The notes below the pieces were generated by a model. The model ran no database searches. It saw only the letters and a list, made by a program, of their open reading frames with translations, and was not told where the DNA came from. From Lachnospiraceae bacterium UBA7179 (GTDB taxonomy: Bacteria > Bacillota > Clostridia > Lachnospirales > Lachnospiraceae): 43,771 nucleotides of DNA. Positions 7,600 to 15,247 of the stretch are shown here, piece by piece (position 1 is the stretch's first letter; each line of letters begins with the position of its first letter). The stretch is from positions 1 to 43,771 of the forward strand of contig DKVL01000049.1 in assembly GCA_002491195.1 (NCBI GenBank), written 5' to 3'. Made by a program: the position numbers and the translations under genes.

Positions 7600-7718
7600 G
7601 TTACAGTTCAGCCCAGGACTTCGCACTACGCTGCGAAGTCCGTGAGAAAGCGTGAAGGTTGAGATGTATCAAGCCAGGCTTGATGCCTGTAACAGGAAGC
7701 CGAAGGCTGAACTGTTAC
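7600..7718 (+). repeat. Structured intergenic repeat, copy A
   Basis: A 119-base element with nested inverted repeats. The outer stem is GTTACAGTTCAGCC (7600-7613) with GGCTGAACTGTTAC (7705-7718). Hairpin 1 is GGACTTCGCA (7616-7625) with TGCGAAGTCC (7632-7641). Hairpin 2 is ATCAAGCC (7668-7675) with GGCTTGAT (7677-7684). Hairpin 3 is CCTG (7686-7689) with CAGG (7693-7696). A second, longer copy lies at 29900-30055. Read on the minus strand it gives the frame QPSASCYRHQAWLDTSQP, a peptide that I recall as a recurring spurious product in clostridial genomes, which would fit a widely dispersed repeat. It sits before the promoter of the sirtuin-like gene. With 7466-7599 it makes up a gene-free stretch of about 390 bases. 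Confidence 0.8.
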
Positions 7719-7747
7719 GAAAAGAATGTAAATAACACTTGAATTAC

Positions 7748-7777
7748 TTGACACGGAGCATAAAAAGCGAGTATCAT
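7748..7777 (+). promoter_or_regulatory. Promoter of sirtuin-like / debranching-like genes
   Basis: Perfect TTGACA at 7748-7753 and TATCAT at 7772-7777 with an 18-base spacer, 29 bases downstream of the structured repeat. Confidence 0.7.
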
Positions 7778-7851
7778 AATATAAAGGTACTGAATATTGC
7801 GATCCATAAATTTAGAGGATGTCATTTGATATGGCAGACCGAGGTACTGAA

Positions 7852-8598
7852 ATGGAAATCAGAACAGATGAAAAGATTATCAATTATATAAAGAAAAAAA
7901 TTAAGAATTCCCATAACATTGTGGCAGTTCTTGGTATTGAAATGCTTGTGGAAGGCGGAGGGTGTGATCTTGACTCTGATTCTGAAAATTATCGTGTTGA
8001 GGAGGAATATGGATTTTGCCCGGAGGATATGCTTTCGACGAGTTTTTTCAACGCGAAAGTAGAAAAATTTTATCGGTTTTACAAAAAGGAAATTCTTGGG
8101 ATGCAGCAACATTCCACGGCTGCCTATGATGCACTGTTGAAACTGCAGAAGCAGGGGAAACTGTCTGCAGTGATCTCACAGAATTTTCATGGAATTCCGC
8201 AGGGTGTCCATTTGAGTAATGTAATTGAGTTAAATGGCAGTATCAATGTTAACCAATGCCCACATTGTGATAAGGATTTTAATATTCAGTATATCATTGA
8301 TTCGAGGGGGATTCCACACTGTGATCACTGTAAAGTGGCAATCAGACCTGGAATACGTCTGATCGGGGAGCGTGTGGATTCAGAACTTATGACACAAGCG
8401 GCAATGGCTTGCGATGCTGCAGATGTATTGTTGATACTCGGGAAGAATATGTATAATGACCGATTGGAGTATAGTTCAGCGCCGGAGCATGAACAGCTTA
8501 AGGTGCTTTTTTCTAAAAATGAGTTTGAGCGTAACAGCAAAGTTGACTTTATTATCAGAGATGATATTTACAAATTTCTACCTCTTATTATTGATTAA
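7852..8598 (+). CDS. Sirtuin-like protein lacking the catalytic histidine
   Basis: A 248-residue protein with a recognisable but degenerate Sir2 fold. The ATG at 7852 is chosen because GAGG (7841-7844) lies seven bases before it and because the protein then starts like typical sirtuins (DEKIINYIKKKIKNSHNIV); in-frame ATGs at 7819 and 7831 have poorly placed ribosome sites. The zinc knuckle is complete (C136, C139, C157, C160). However, the NAD-binding GAG(I/V)S loop reads LGIEML, the TQN(I/V)DG motif reads SQNFHG (residues 109-114), and the ELHG motif carrying the catalytic histidine reads ELNG with N128. NAD-dependent deacylation therefore looks unlikely; a binding or regulatory role is possible. 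The next gene, 28 bases on, is a similarly degenerate debranching enzyme. Confidence 0.75.
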   Translation: MEIRTDEKIINYIKKKIKNSHNIVAVLGIEMLVEGGGCDLDSDSENYRVEEEYGFCPEDMLSTSFFNAKVEKFYRFYKKEILGMQQHSTAAYDALLKLQKQGKLSAVISQNFHGIPQGVHLSNVIELNGSINVNQCPHCDKDFNIQYIIDSRGIPHCDHCKVAIRPGIRLIGERVDSELMTQAAMACDAADVLLILGKNMYNDRLEYSSAPEHEQLKVLFSKNEFERNSKVDFIIRDDIYKFLPLIID

Positions 8599-8626
8599 AT
8601 TTGAACAGCTGCAACAGTGAGGTTTT

Positions 8627-10609
8627 ATGAAGAAGATAAAAATGAATATTGGACAGCCATATCCTTTAGGGGCCTCCGTTCAGGAGACCGGTATTAATTT
8701 TTCGATGGTAAATAGTTCGGACAAAGAATGTGGGATCATTTTCTATCGGAAAGGTGTTGAGCAAAAGGAGCGGATTCTGTTTGATCAGAGACACAGAATC
8801 GGAAATATATACTGTATTCTGGTGGAAGGAATCTCTGCCTGTGATTGTGAGTACAATTTTTTCATTGGAGATAATGTTTTCGTGGATCCGTACGCCAAAA
8901 AAATTGTCGGAAATGAGAAATGGCGTTTGGGTGAGTTTGCGCGTCCTCTGCTGAGAGGAGGATTTGATCGTGGCATATTTGACTGGGAAGAGACAGCGCC
9001 GCTGCACATTCCTTATTCCGAAAGTATTATGTACTGTCTCAATATCAGGAGTTTCACGCGGCATCCGTCTTCAAAAGTAAAGAAAAAGGGAACTTTTGAG
9101 GGTCTTATGGAAAAAATCCCATATCTGAAGGAACTCGGCGTGAATTCTATTGAGCTGATGCCTGTTTATGAGTATGAGGAGTGCGAGTGGGACGACACAG
9201 ATGTTAATATTAAGACACAGATTGAGTATCAGGTAAAGCATATTGATGAGAAACTGCCACTGGACGAAGAGACGCCGAGGGCAAAGAGGCTGAATTGCTG
9301 GGGGTATAAGGAAGCGTTCTATTTTGCGCCGAAGGCATCTTACTCTGCAGGCGGCAATCCTTGTGAGGAGTTTCGCCGTATGGTGCGCGAGCTCCATCGA
9401 AATGGCATGGAAGTTATCATGCAGTTTTATTTTCCAGATCATGTGAAGCAGGGATATATTCTTGAAATAATCAAATACTGGGTTTTAGAGTATCAGGTTG
9501 ATGGTGTGCATCTCAAAGGCAGCAGACTTCCAATGACGCTGATTGCGACAGAACCGCTGCTGGCGGACACTAAGATTATGTGTGAAGATTTTTATCTGCA
9601 CGAAATTTATCCCAAGGAAATGGTTCCTGCTAAGAAAGTGTTAGGGTACTATCGGGATGAATACATGTATGATATGCGTAGGTATTTGAAGGGCGACCAG
9701 GATATGCTCAAAAGTTTCTGCTATCATATGAGAAACACGAATCCCAAATGTGGTGTCATCAACTATATTACAAATTACTATGGATTTACGTTAAAAGATC
9801 TTGTTTCCTATGAGCGGAAACACAATGAGGAAAACGGTGAAAACAATACTGATGGAACGAATTATAATTTCAGCTGGAACTGTGGTGTGGAGGGACCGTC
9901 GCGCAAGAAGACGATTAAACAGCTTCGAGATAAGCAGATAAAAAATGCGCTGAGTATGCTGTTTACTGCGCAGGGTACGCCGCTCCTGTTTGCCGGGGAC
10001 GAGTTTGGAAACAGTCAGAATGGCAACAATAACTGTTATTGCCAGGATAATGAGACAGGCTGGGTTGACTGGAGGGAGCTTTCCAGAAATCAGGAGTTGT
10101 ATACATATGTGAGAGATTTGATTGCTTTCCGAAAACGCCATAGTATTCTGCACTTGCAGGAGAATCTCACGACGCTCGACAAATATGGTTATGGTTATCC
10201 TGATCTCTCCTATCATGGTGAGGAAGCGTGGAAAATGCAAATGGAGTATTACAGCAGACATATCGGTATCATGTATTGTGGTCGGAATGACGAGGGGGAA
10301 GCTGATTATATCTTTATGGCCTGCAACATGCATTGGAATTCACACCGTTTTGCCCTGCCATCCATCGCAAATCATAAGTGGAGATCTGAGCTCAGTACAG
10401 CGGTCAATAGTGTTGTGTTTGATGAAGATAAGAATATGGAATACATTGATATAGCACCGCGGAGTATCACGATTCTGACGGGAAAAAAGCTCACAGAAGC
10501 TGAACTGCAGCAAAAAGCTGCGATGCAGATACAGACAAAAAATGTGACAGATCTGTCAGAAAAGCCAGCAGATGCAGGCGGCAAAAACAGAAGGAGTCGA
10601 AAGAGGTAG
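8627..10609 (+). CDS. GH13 debranching-enzyme homologue, catalytic residues lost
   Basis: A 660-residue protein built like GlgX/isoamylase-type debranching enzymes: an N-terminal CBM48-like domain (about residues 8-100, starting GQPYPLGASVQETGINFSM), a GH13 barrel, and a C-terminal beta domain. The C-terminal part keeps family signatures (GTPLLFAGDEFGNSQNGNNN, GFTLKDLVSYERKHNEENGE). The active site is dismantled. Region I, DVVFNH in the family, reads QFYFPD (Q266). Region II, GFRFD, reads GVHLK, placing K297 where the nucleophile Asp should be. Region IV, HDGF, reads YYGF, with Y385 in place of the transition-state Asp. Only the region III glutamate (E320, MCEDF) seems retained. The reading frame is intact, so the protein is maintained, perhaps as a glucan-binding or regulatory protein. 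It ends with a Lys/Arg-rich tail and is followed after six bases by the DUF5662 gene. Confidence 0.85.
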   Translation: MKKIKMNIGQPYPLGASVQETGINFSMVNSSDKECGIIFYRKGVEQKERILFDQRHRIGNIYCILVEGISACDCEYNFFIGDNVFVDPYAKKIVGNEKWRLGEFARPLLRGGFDRGIFDWEETAPLHIPYSESIMYCLNIRSFTRHPSSKVKKKGTFEGLMEKIPYLKELGVNSIELMPVYEYEECEWDDTDVNIKTQIEYQVKHIDEKLPLDEETPRAKRLNCWGYKEAFYFAPKASYSAGGNPCEEFRRMVRELHRNGMEVIMQFYFPDHVKQGYILEIIKYWVLEYQVDGVHLKGSRLPMTLIATEPLLADTKIMCEDFYLHEIYPKEMVPAKKVLGYYRDEYMYDMRRYLKGDQDMLKSFCYHMRNTNPKCGVINYITNYYGFTLKDLVSYERKHNEENGENNTDGTNYNFSWNCGVEGPSRKKTIKQLRDKQIKNALSMLFTAQGTPLLFAGDEFGNSQNGNNNCYCQDNETGWVDWRELSRNQELYTYVRDLIAFRKRHSILHLQENLTTLDKYGYGYPDLSYHGEEAWKMQMEYYSRHIGIMYCGRNDEGEADYIFMACNMHWNSHRFALPSIANHKWRSELSTAVNSVVFDEDKNMEYIDIAPRSITILTGKKLTEAELQQKAAMQIQTKNVTDLSEKPADAGGKNRRSRKR

Positions 10610-10615
10610 TGAATA

Positions 10616-11188
10616 GTGCATATTGGGAAACACTTTAAGACAATTACACATCATAAACTTATGGTCATGAAAGGATGCTTTGCTGTTGGACTGTACTGGC
10701 AGGGATTGCTGCACGATCTTTCCAAATATACGCCAAGTGAATTTTTTGTTGGTGCGCGGTATTATCAGGGCACGCAGAGTCCCAACAATGCGGAGCGGAA
10801 AGCAAAGGGATACTCGTCAGCATGGCTGCATCACAAGGGGCGCAATAAACACCACTATGAATACTGGATGGATTACAGCGCTCATGCAGGCGATGGAATT
10901 ATTCCAGCGAAGATGCCAGATCGATATGTTGTGGAAATGTTTATTGACCGGATTGCTGCTTCAAAGAATTATAACAAGGAAAAATACACTGACGATATGC
11001 CGCTCAAATATTATCTGAGTGGAAATTCTGAGAACTTTATCCATCCAGATACAAGACGGAAACTTGAAATGTTGCTGCAAATGCTGGCAGACAAAGGCGA
11101 AGCGTATACGATGCGCTATATCCGAAAAAAAATTATTCCGAGGATAAGAAGAGAAAATTTTGGAAAAATAAAAAAGAGATATAAGTAA
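10616..11188 (+). CDS. DUF5662-family protein
   Basis: A 190-residue protein that I assign to DUF5662 from its histidine-rich pattern: THHKLMVMKGC, LLHDLSKYTPSEF, then WLHHKGRNKHHYEYWMD. The HDLSK and HHKGRNKHH motifs look like an HD-type metal-binding site, as in some phosphohydrolases, but activity is unknown. The C-terminal end is basic (KKIIPRIRRENFGKIKKRYK). The start is GTG at 10616, six bases after the previous stop, with AAGAGG about nine bases upstream; later ATGs would remove the first conserved histidines. It is probably co-transcribed with the two preceding genes. Confidence 0.75.
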   Translation: MHIGKHFKTITHHKLMVMKGCFAVGLYWQGLLHDLSKYTPSEFFVGARYYQGTQSPNNAERKAKGYSSAWLHHKGRNKHHYEYWMDYSAHAGDGIIPAKMPDRYVVEMFIDRIAASKNYNKEKYTDDMPLKYYLSGNSENFIHPDTRRKLEMLLQMLADKGEAYTMRYIRKKIIPRIRRENFGKIKKRYK

Positions 11189-11200
11189 CCGAAATGCACG

Positions 11201-11246
11201 CTCCTCATATATTAAGTATTAGAAAAAGTGCTTGATGCATGAGGAG
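11201..11246 (+). promoter_or_regulatory. Inverted repeat masking a ribosome binding site
   Basis: CTCCTCAT (11201-11208) is the perfect complement of ATGAGGAG (11239-11246), which contains the GAGGAG ribosome site of the Cys-rich gene at 11255. The stem is followed by TTGTTTTT, so the structure could act either as a terminator of the DUF5662 transcript or as a lid on translation. A competing GCAC/GTGC pairing exists inside the 30-base loop region. Confidence 0.45.
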
Positions 11247-11254
11247 TTGTTTTT

Positions 11255-11506
11255 ATGAATTGTTGGTTTTGGATTATTTTATTGTGGTGTTTCTGCGGAA
11301 ATGGCAGCAATCGGAGCAATTGCATGTGTTCATGTAATTGCGAACGCGACAATGATTCGGACTGCCGTGAAAATGTATTTCCGACACCATGTGCGTCTCA
11401 AGGCAGCGGATGTGGCTGTGGTAATGATATGGGGCAGCCGCGTGGTTTCGCAGGTTTTGGAGACAACAATACCTGCGGATGCGAGGAGAAAGAGAATCAA
11501 AAATAG
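11255..11506 (+). CDS. Cys-rich small protein
   Basis: An 83-residue protein with 13 cysteines. It opens with a short hydrophobic stretch (CWFWIILLWCFC), followed by a CMCSCNC cluster, then spaced C37, C46, C53/C55 and C74/C76, the latter as GCGC and TCGC pairs. The pattern suggests metal binding or a disulphide-rich surface or spore-coat type protein; I do not recognise a family. GAGGAG lies eight bases before the ATG but is inside an inverted repeat (11201-11246). A strong hairpin follows the stop. Confidence 0.65.
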   Translation: MNCWFWIILLWCFCGNGSNRSNCMCSCNCERDNDSDCRENVFPTPCASQGSGCGCGNDMGQPRGFAGFGDNNTCGCEEKENQK

Positions 11507-11518
11507 TCCTAAGTCAGC

Positions 11519-11545
11519 TAAGCGCGCAGTGATACTGCGCGCTTA
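11519..11545. terminator. Perfect 12-bp hairpin after Cys-rich gene
   Basis: TAAGCGCGCAGT (11519-11530) and ACTGCGCGCTTA (11534-11545) with a GAT loop: a very stable GC-rich stem. There is no T-run after it, so it may slow or stabilise RNA rather than act as a classical intrinsic terminator. Confidence 0.5.
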
Positions 11546-11606
11546 TGGCTGTGTAGATGGAGTGTGAAGGTTGATCTGTGTGTCAGTGCATGCAAGGGGG
11601 ATAGAC

Positions 11607-12293
11607 ATGGAAATCAGGAATGAAGATATCAGGCAGAGAGTAAATATCAGGGAAATATACAGATATCTGGGATATGGCACCAAGATCCCGGACGACAGTG
11701 TGGACACGATGATTCAGGATGTTCTCACAGATCTGATGAATGCAGTACAGCCCAAAAATGTCTATCAAATATATACCTGCAGCGCTTCAGAGTCGGTTGT
11801 AGTCTTAAAGGGAAGCCAGCGTACAATTGCTTTCGAAAGCCGGAATCTGGCGGCGAATCTGGCACAATGCGGGCATGTGGTTTTGATGGCGGCGACGCTG
11901 GGACTTGAGGCGGACAAGCTCCTGCAGAAATATGAGATATTGAATATGACGAAGGCGACGATCACGCAGGCGTGTGGTGCGGCTTGTATCGAGGCTTATT
12001 GTAATATCCTTCAGGAACAGATCTGTGCAGAGGCGTCAACGGGGGGCAGTATCTTTTATCTGAGACCGCGGTTCAGTCCGGGATATGGGGATCTGAAGCT
12101 GCAGTATCAAAAAGTTATTTTTGAAGAATTGGAATGCACCAAACGGATTGGGCTTACACTTACGGACAGCTTGCTGATGTATCCTACAAAAAGCGTGACT
12201 GCATTGATTGGACTGACAGCCAATCCACAGAGCTGTCATATAGGCAAGTGCAGAGACTGTACGAATACAGAATGTGAATTTCGGGAAACATAA
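11607..12293 (+). CDS. Stand-alone methionine synthase activation domain
   Basis: A 228-residue protein equivalent to the C-terminal activation (SAM-binding reactivation) domain of MetH. Diagnostic is the stretch RPRFSPGYGDLKLQYQ (from about residue 150), where the family binds S-adenosylmethionine to re-methylate oxidised cob(II)alamin. It ends with a Cys-rich tail (SCHIGKCRDCTNTEC) that may bind metal. The ATG at 11607 is chosen because AAGGGGG (11594-11600) lies six bases before it; an upstream in-frame TTG has no ribosome site. It precedes metH by 18 bases, and that MetH lacks this domain, so the two proteins should work together in trans. An electron donor such as flavodoxin would be needed and is not in the window. 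Confidence 0.9.
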   Translation: MEIRNEDIRQRVNIREIYRYLGYGTKIPDDSVDTMIQDVLTDLMNAVQPKNVYQIYTCSASESVVVLKGSQRTIAFESRNLAANLAQCGHVVLMAATLGLEADKLLQKYEILNMTKATITQACGAACIEAYCNILQEQICAEASTGGSIFYLRPRFSPGYGDLKLQYQKVIFEELECTKRIGLTLTDSLLMYPTKSVTALIGLTANPQSCHIGKCRDCTNTECEFRET

Positions 12294-12311
12294 AAGTTAT
12301 GGGGGAATACA

Positions 12312-14720
12312 ATGCGTTTTAAAGAATTACTTGGAAACAGAATCTTATTTTTTGACGGCGGTATGGGTACTCTGCTGCAGGAGCGCGGGCTCCAGACCGG
12401 GGAGATTCCTGAGACCTGGAATATCCTGCACCCAGAAGTGATCAGGCGGATTCACAAGGAGTATCTGTCAGCAGGGTGTAACGTTGTTACGGCCAATACG
12501 TTTGGCGTGAATGCTTTTAAGTGCAAAGGCCTTGGGTACACTGTGGATGAATTGGTGACTGCTGGTATCAGACTTGCCAGAGAGGCAATCGAAGAGGTGC
12601 GCGGCGAATATGACCATCCGATGTACGTCACACTGGATATCGGCTCGATCGGGAAACTTTTAAAACCGCTTGGAGAAATATCGTTTGATGAGGCATACAA
12701 TACTTTCAAGGAAATTGTCGCAGCAGGCGACAAGGCAGGCGCAGACTTGATTCTGATTGAGACAGTGAGTGATTCCTATGAAATCAAAGCCGCAGTTCTT
12801 GCGGCGAAAGAGAACAGCGATCTGCCAGTTGTTGTCACAATGATATTTGATGAGAATGGAAAACTTCTGACGGGAGGGGACGTTGCGAGCGCGACAGCAA
12901 TGCTCGAAGGTCTGGGTGTAGATGCGATTGGATTTAACTGCGGACTTGGACCGGAACAGATGAAAAATCTGCTGCCGCAGCTGACGGCGTGCTGTTCCCT
13001 TCCGATTGTGATCAATCCAAACGCCGGACTGCCGGTTGTCGTCAATGGGCAGACTGTTTATAATGTAGAGCCAGATGCGTTTGCCGGGAGTGTCAGGACG
13101 CTGGTTGAAATGGGGGCAAGCGCAGTCGGAGGCTGCTGTGGAACGACGCCGGCGCATATCAGGCGCGTGGTGGAACTCTGTGGGAAAATGAATATTCAGC
13201 CGATTACGGACAAACAACTGACAGTCGTGTCATCTTACAATCACGCTGTCTATTTTACCAGAAAGCCGCTGATCATCGGTGAGCGCATCAATCCGACCGG
13301 TAAGTCGAAGTTTAAGCAGGCGCTTCGCGATCACGATATGGAATATATCTACAAAGAGGGGCTTGCGCAGGAGGAGAACGGTGCGCATATTCTTGATGTC
13401 AATGTGGGACTTCCTGAAATCAATGAGCCGCAGCTCATGGAAGAGGCTGTCACTGGAATCCAGGCGATTATCGACCTGCCATTACAGATCGATACTTCGG
13501 ATATTGAGGCGATGGAGCGTGGTCTGCGGTACTATAACGGAAAACCGATGCTGAACTCTGTCAATGGCAAGAAAGAATCAATGGAGCGTGTATTCCCAAT
13601 TGCAAAGAAGTACGGCGCTGTATTGGTATGCCTGTGTCTTGATGAGGGCGGAATCCCTGAGACGGTCGAAGGCCGGCTTGAAGTGGCGGAGAAAATAATG
13701 AAAACTGCTGCTAAGTATGGCATCCCAAAGAAAAACCTTGTGATGGATGCGCTTGTGCTCACGATCAGTACTGGTCAGGACAATGCGAATATCACATTGG
13801 AAACGCTGCGCAGAATCCGATATGAACTGGGACTTCACACGGTGCTTGGTGTGTCCAATATCTCATTCGGACTGCCGGAGAGGAGCCGTATCAATACCGC
13901 ATTTTTTACGATGGCGATGAACAACGGGCTTAGCGCAGGTATCGTGAATCCGTCCAGCGAGCCGATGATGGCAGCATACTACAGCTTTAATGCGCTGATC
14001 GGCGAAGATGACCAGTGTATGGAATATATTGCAAAAGCGTCTTTACAGACGGCGGACAAGCCCGATACAATATCCAGAAAAAAGGAATTGACACTTGACG
14101 AAGCGATCGTGAAAGGGTTGGCGGAGGGCGCCCATGAGGCGACAATCAAGCTGCTGGAACAAAACACGGATTCGCTGACTATTATCAACGAAAAGCTGAT
14201 TCCGGCCCTGGATGTGGTTGGAAAAGGATTTGAGGAAAAGAAGATGTTCCTTCCGCAGCTTTTGATGAGTGCAGATGCAGCAAAGGCATCTTTTGAGGCG
14301 ATCAAGGCAACGCTGTCAAAGCAGGGAAAGAACAGTGAGAGCAAAGGCAGGATTGTGATTGCTACGGTGAAGGGCGATATACATGATATCGGGAAAAACA
14401 TTGTCAAAACGCTGTTGGAGAACTATGGTTTTGAGATGATCGATCTTGGAAAAGACGTTGATCCAGAGCTGATCTTAAAAACAGTTCAGGAACAGAACAT
14501 TAAATTAGTGGGACTTAGTGCACTCATGACTACCACAGTCGTCAACATGGAGGCGACCATCAAACTTCTGCGCGAGAATCATGTGGACTGTAAAGTTATG
14601 GTAGGCGGGGCAGTACTCACACAGGAGTACGCGGACATGATTGGAGCAGACTTTTATTCTAAGGATGCAATGGGTTCTGTGCGGTATGCAAATGACTTGC
14701 ACGATAAAGGGGAATTGTAG
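12312..14720 (+). CDS. metH: B12-dependent methionine synthase without activation domain
   Basis: An 802-residue enzyme that transfers a methyl group from methyltetrahydrofolate through cobalamin to homocysteine. Domains in order: homocysteine methyltransferase barrel (about 1-290) with zinc ligands C210 (GFNCG) and C275/C276 (GGCCGT); pterin-binding barrel (about 310-570) with IIGERINPTGK and VLGVSNISFGLPERS; a helical cap (about 590-675); and the cobalamin Rossmann domain (about 680-802) with DxHxxG as D689, H691, G694 in KGDIHDIGKNIV. Classical MetH is near 1200 residues; this one stops after the B12 domain, and the missing reactivation domain is the gene just upstream. GGGGG lies seven to eight bases before the ATG. 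A strong terminator follows. Confidence 0.95.
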   Translation: MRFKELLGNRILFFDGGMGTLLQERGLQTGEIPETWNILHPEVIRRIHKEYLSAGCNVVTANTFGVNAFKCKGLGYTVDELVTAGIRLAREAIEEVRGEYDHPMYVTLDIGSIGKLLKPLGEISFDEAYNTFKEIVAAGDKAGADLILIETVSDSYEIKAAVLAAKENSDLPVVVTMIFDENGKLLTGGDVASATAMLEGLGVDAIGFNCGLGPEQMKNLLPQLTACCSLPIVINPNAGLPVVVNGQTVYNVEPDAFAGSVRTLVEMGASAVGGCCGTTPAHIRRVVELCGKMNIQPITDKQLTVVSSYNHAVYFTRKPLIIGERINPTGKSKFKQALRDHDMEYIYKEGLAQEENGAHILDVNVGLPEINEPQLMEEAVTGIQAIIDLPLQIDTSDIEAMERGLRYYNGKPMLNSVNGKKESMERVFPIAKKYGAVLVCLCLDEGGIPETVEGRLEVAEKIMKTAAKYGIPKKNLVMDALVLTISTGQDNANITLETLRRIRYELGLHTVLGVSNISFGLPERSRINTAFFTMAMNNGLSAGIVNPSSEPMMAAYYSFNALIGEDDQCMEYIAKASLQTADKPDTISRKKELTLDEAIVKGLAEGAHEATIKLLEQNTDSLTIINEKLIPALDVVGKGFEEKKMFLPQLLMSADAAKASFEAIKATLSKQGKNSESKGRIVIATVKGDIHDIGKNIVKTLLENYGFEMIDLGKDVDPELILKTVQEQNIKLVGLSALMTTTVVNMEATIKLLRENHVDCKVMVGGAVLTQEYADMIGADFYSKDAMGSVRYANDLHDKGEL

Positions 14721-14734
14721 AAAGGAAGATTTAG

Positions 14735-14762
14735 GGCAGGAGAAGAAACTCCTGCCTTTTTC
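14735..14762 (+). terminator. Intrinsic terminator after metH
   Basis: GGCAGGAG (14735-14742) pairs with CTCCTGCC (14749-14756), followed by TTTTTT. Confidence 0.88.
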
Positions 14763-14772
14763 CAACTCGATA

Positions 14773-14829
14773 TTGACAAGATATTACTGTTATAGTATAC
14801 TCAACTGTGTTAAGTGTATTAATACAGTT
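14773..14829 (+). promoter_or_regulatory. Promoter and putative GntR operator
   Basis: TTGACA at 14773-14778, 17-base spacer, TATACT at 14796-14801. Directly after the -10 box lies an inverted repeat AACTGTGTT (14803-14811) / AATACAGTT (14821-14829), eight of nine positions complementary. It covers the transcript start and is a likely autoregulatory site for the GntR protein encoded next. Confidence 0.7.
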
Positions 14830-14845
14830 AAAAGGAGAGATGACA

Positions 14846-15247
14846 ATGATTTTGATAGACCACAAGGACAGACGACCGATTTATGAGCAGGTCATTGAAC
14901 GGTTTCAGCAGATGATCCTGTGCGGAGCACTGCAGCCCAATACGCCCATGCCATCTGTCAGAAATCTTGCGATGGAATTGTCATTAAATCCAAATACGAT
15001 ACAGCGCGCTTATCAGGAATTGGAGCGCACAGGTTATATTTATACGATCAAGGGAAAAGGAAGTTTTGTGAGTGAGACCGCGACAGCCGCGGCGAACAAG
15101 CGCCAGCAGATTCAGAAGGAAATGCAGGGTAATGTCGACAAAGCGCTGCTTTCTGGCATCACAGCACAGGAATTGCAGGAGATGCTGGCTGTATGCATAC
15201 AAAACAGCAGTGTATCTATAAACAGAACGGGGGAGGAAACAGTATGA
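14846..15247 (+). CDS. GntR-family (YtrA subfamily) transcriptional regulator
   Basis: A 133-residue repressor with an N-terminal winged helix (about residues 5-75: RRPIYEQVIERFQQMI, then MPSVRNLAMELSLNPNTIQR and GYIYTIKGKGSFV) and a short C-terminal helical dimerisation tail. The small size and lack of a ligand domain place it in the YtrA subfamily, which controls adjacent ABC transporters, often in response to cell-wall antibiotics or peptides. The ATG at 14846 is chosen because AAAGGAG lies about eight bases before it. Its stop overlaps the start of the ATPase gene (ATGA), so the genes form one operon. The palindrome at 14803-14829 is the likely operator. Confidence 0.9.
   Translation: MILIDHKDRRPIYEQVIERFQQMILCGALQPNTPMPSVRNLAMELSLNPNTIQRAYQELERTGYIYTIKGKGSFVSETATAAANKRQQIQKEMQGNVDKALLSGITAQELQEMLAVCIQNSSVSINRTGEETV

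Noticed and set aside
11507..11606. SAM (S-box) riboswitch before the methionine synthase genes
   Set aside because: The gap is only about 100 bases and lacks the conserved S-box core; only the GC-rich hairpin is present.
12660..13217. 185-codon minus-strand frame opposite metH
   Set aside because: Antisense to conserved methionine synthase motifs; no independent support.
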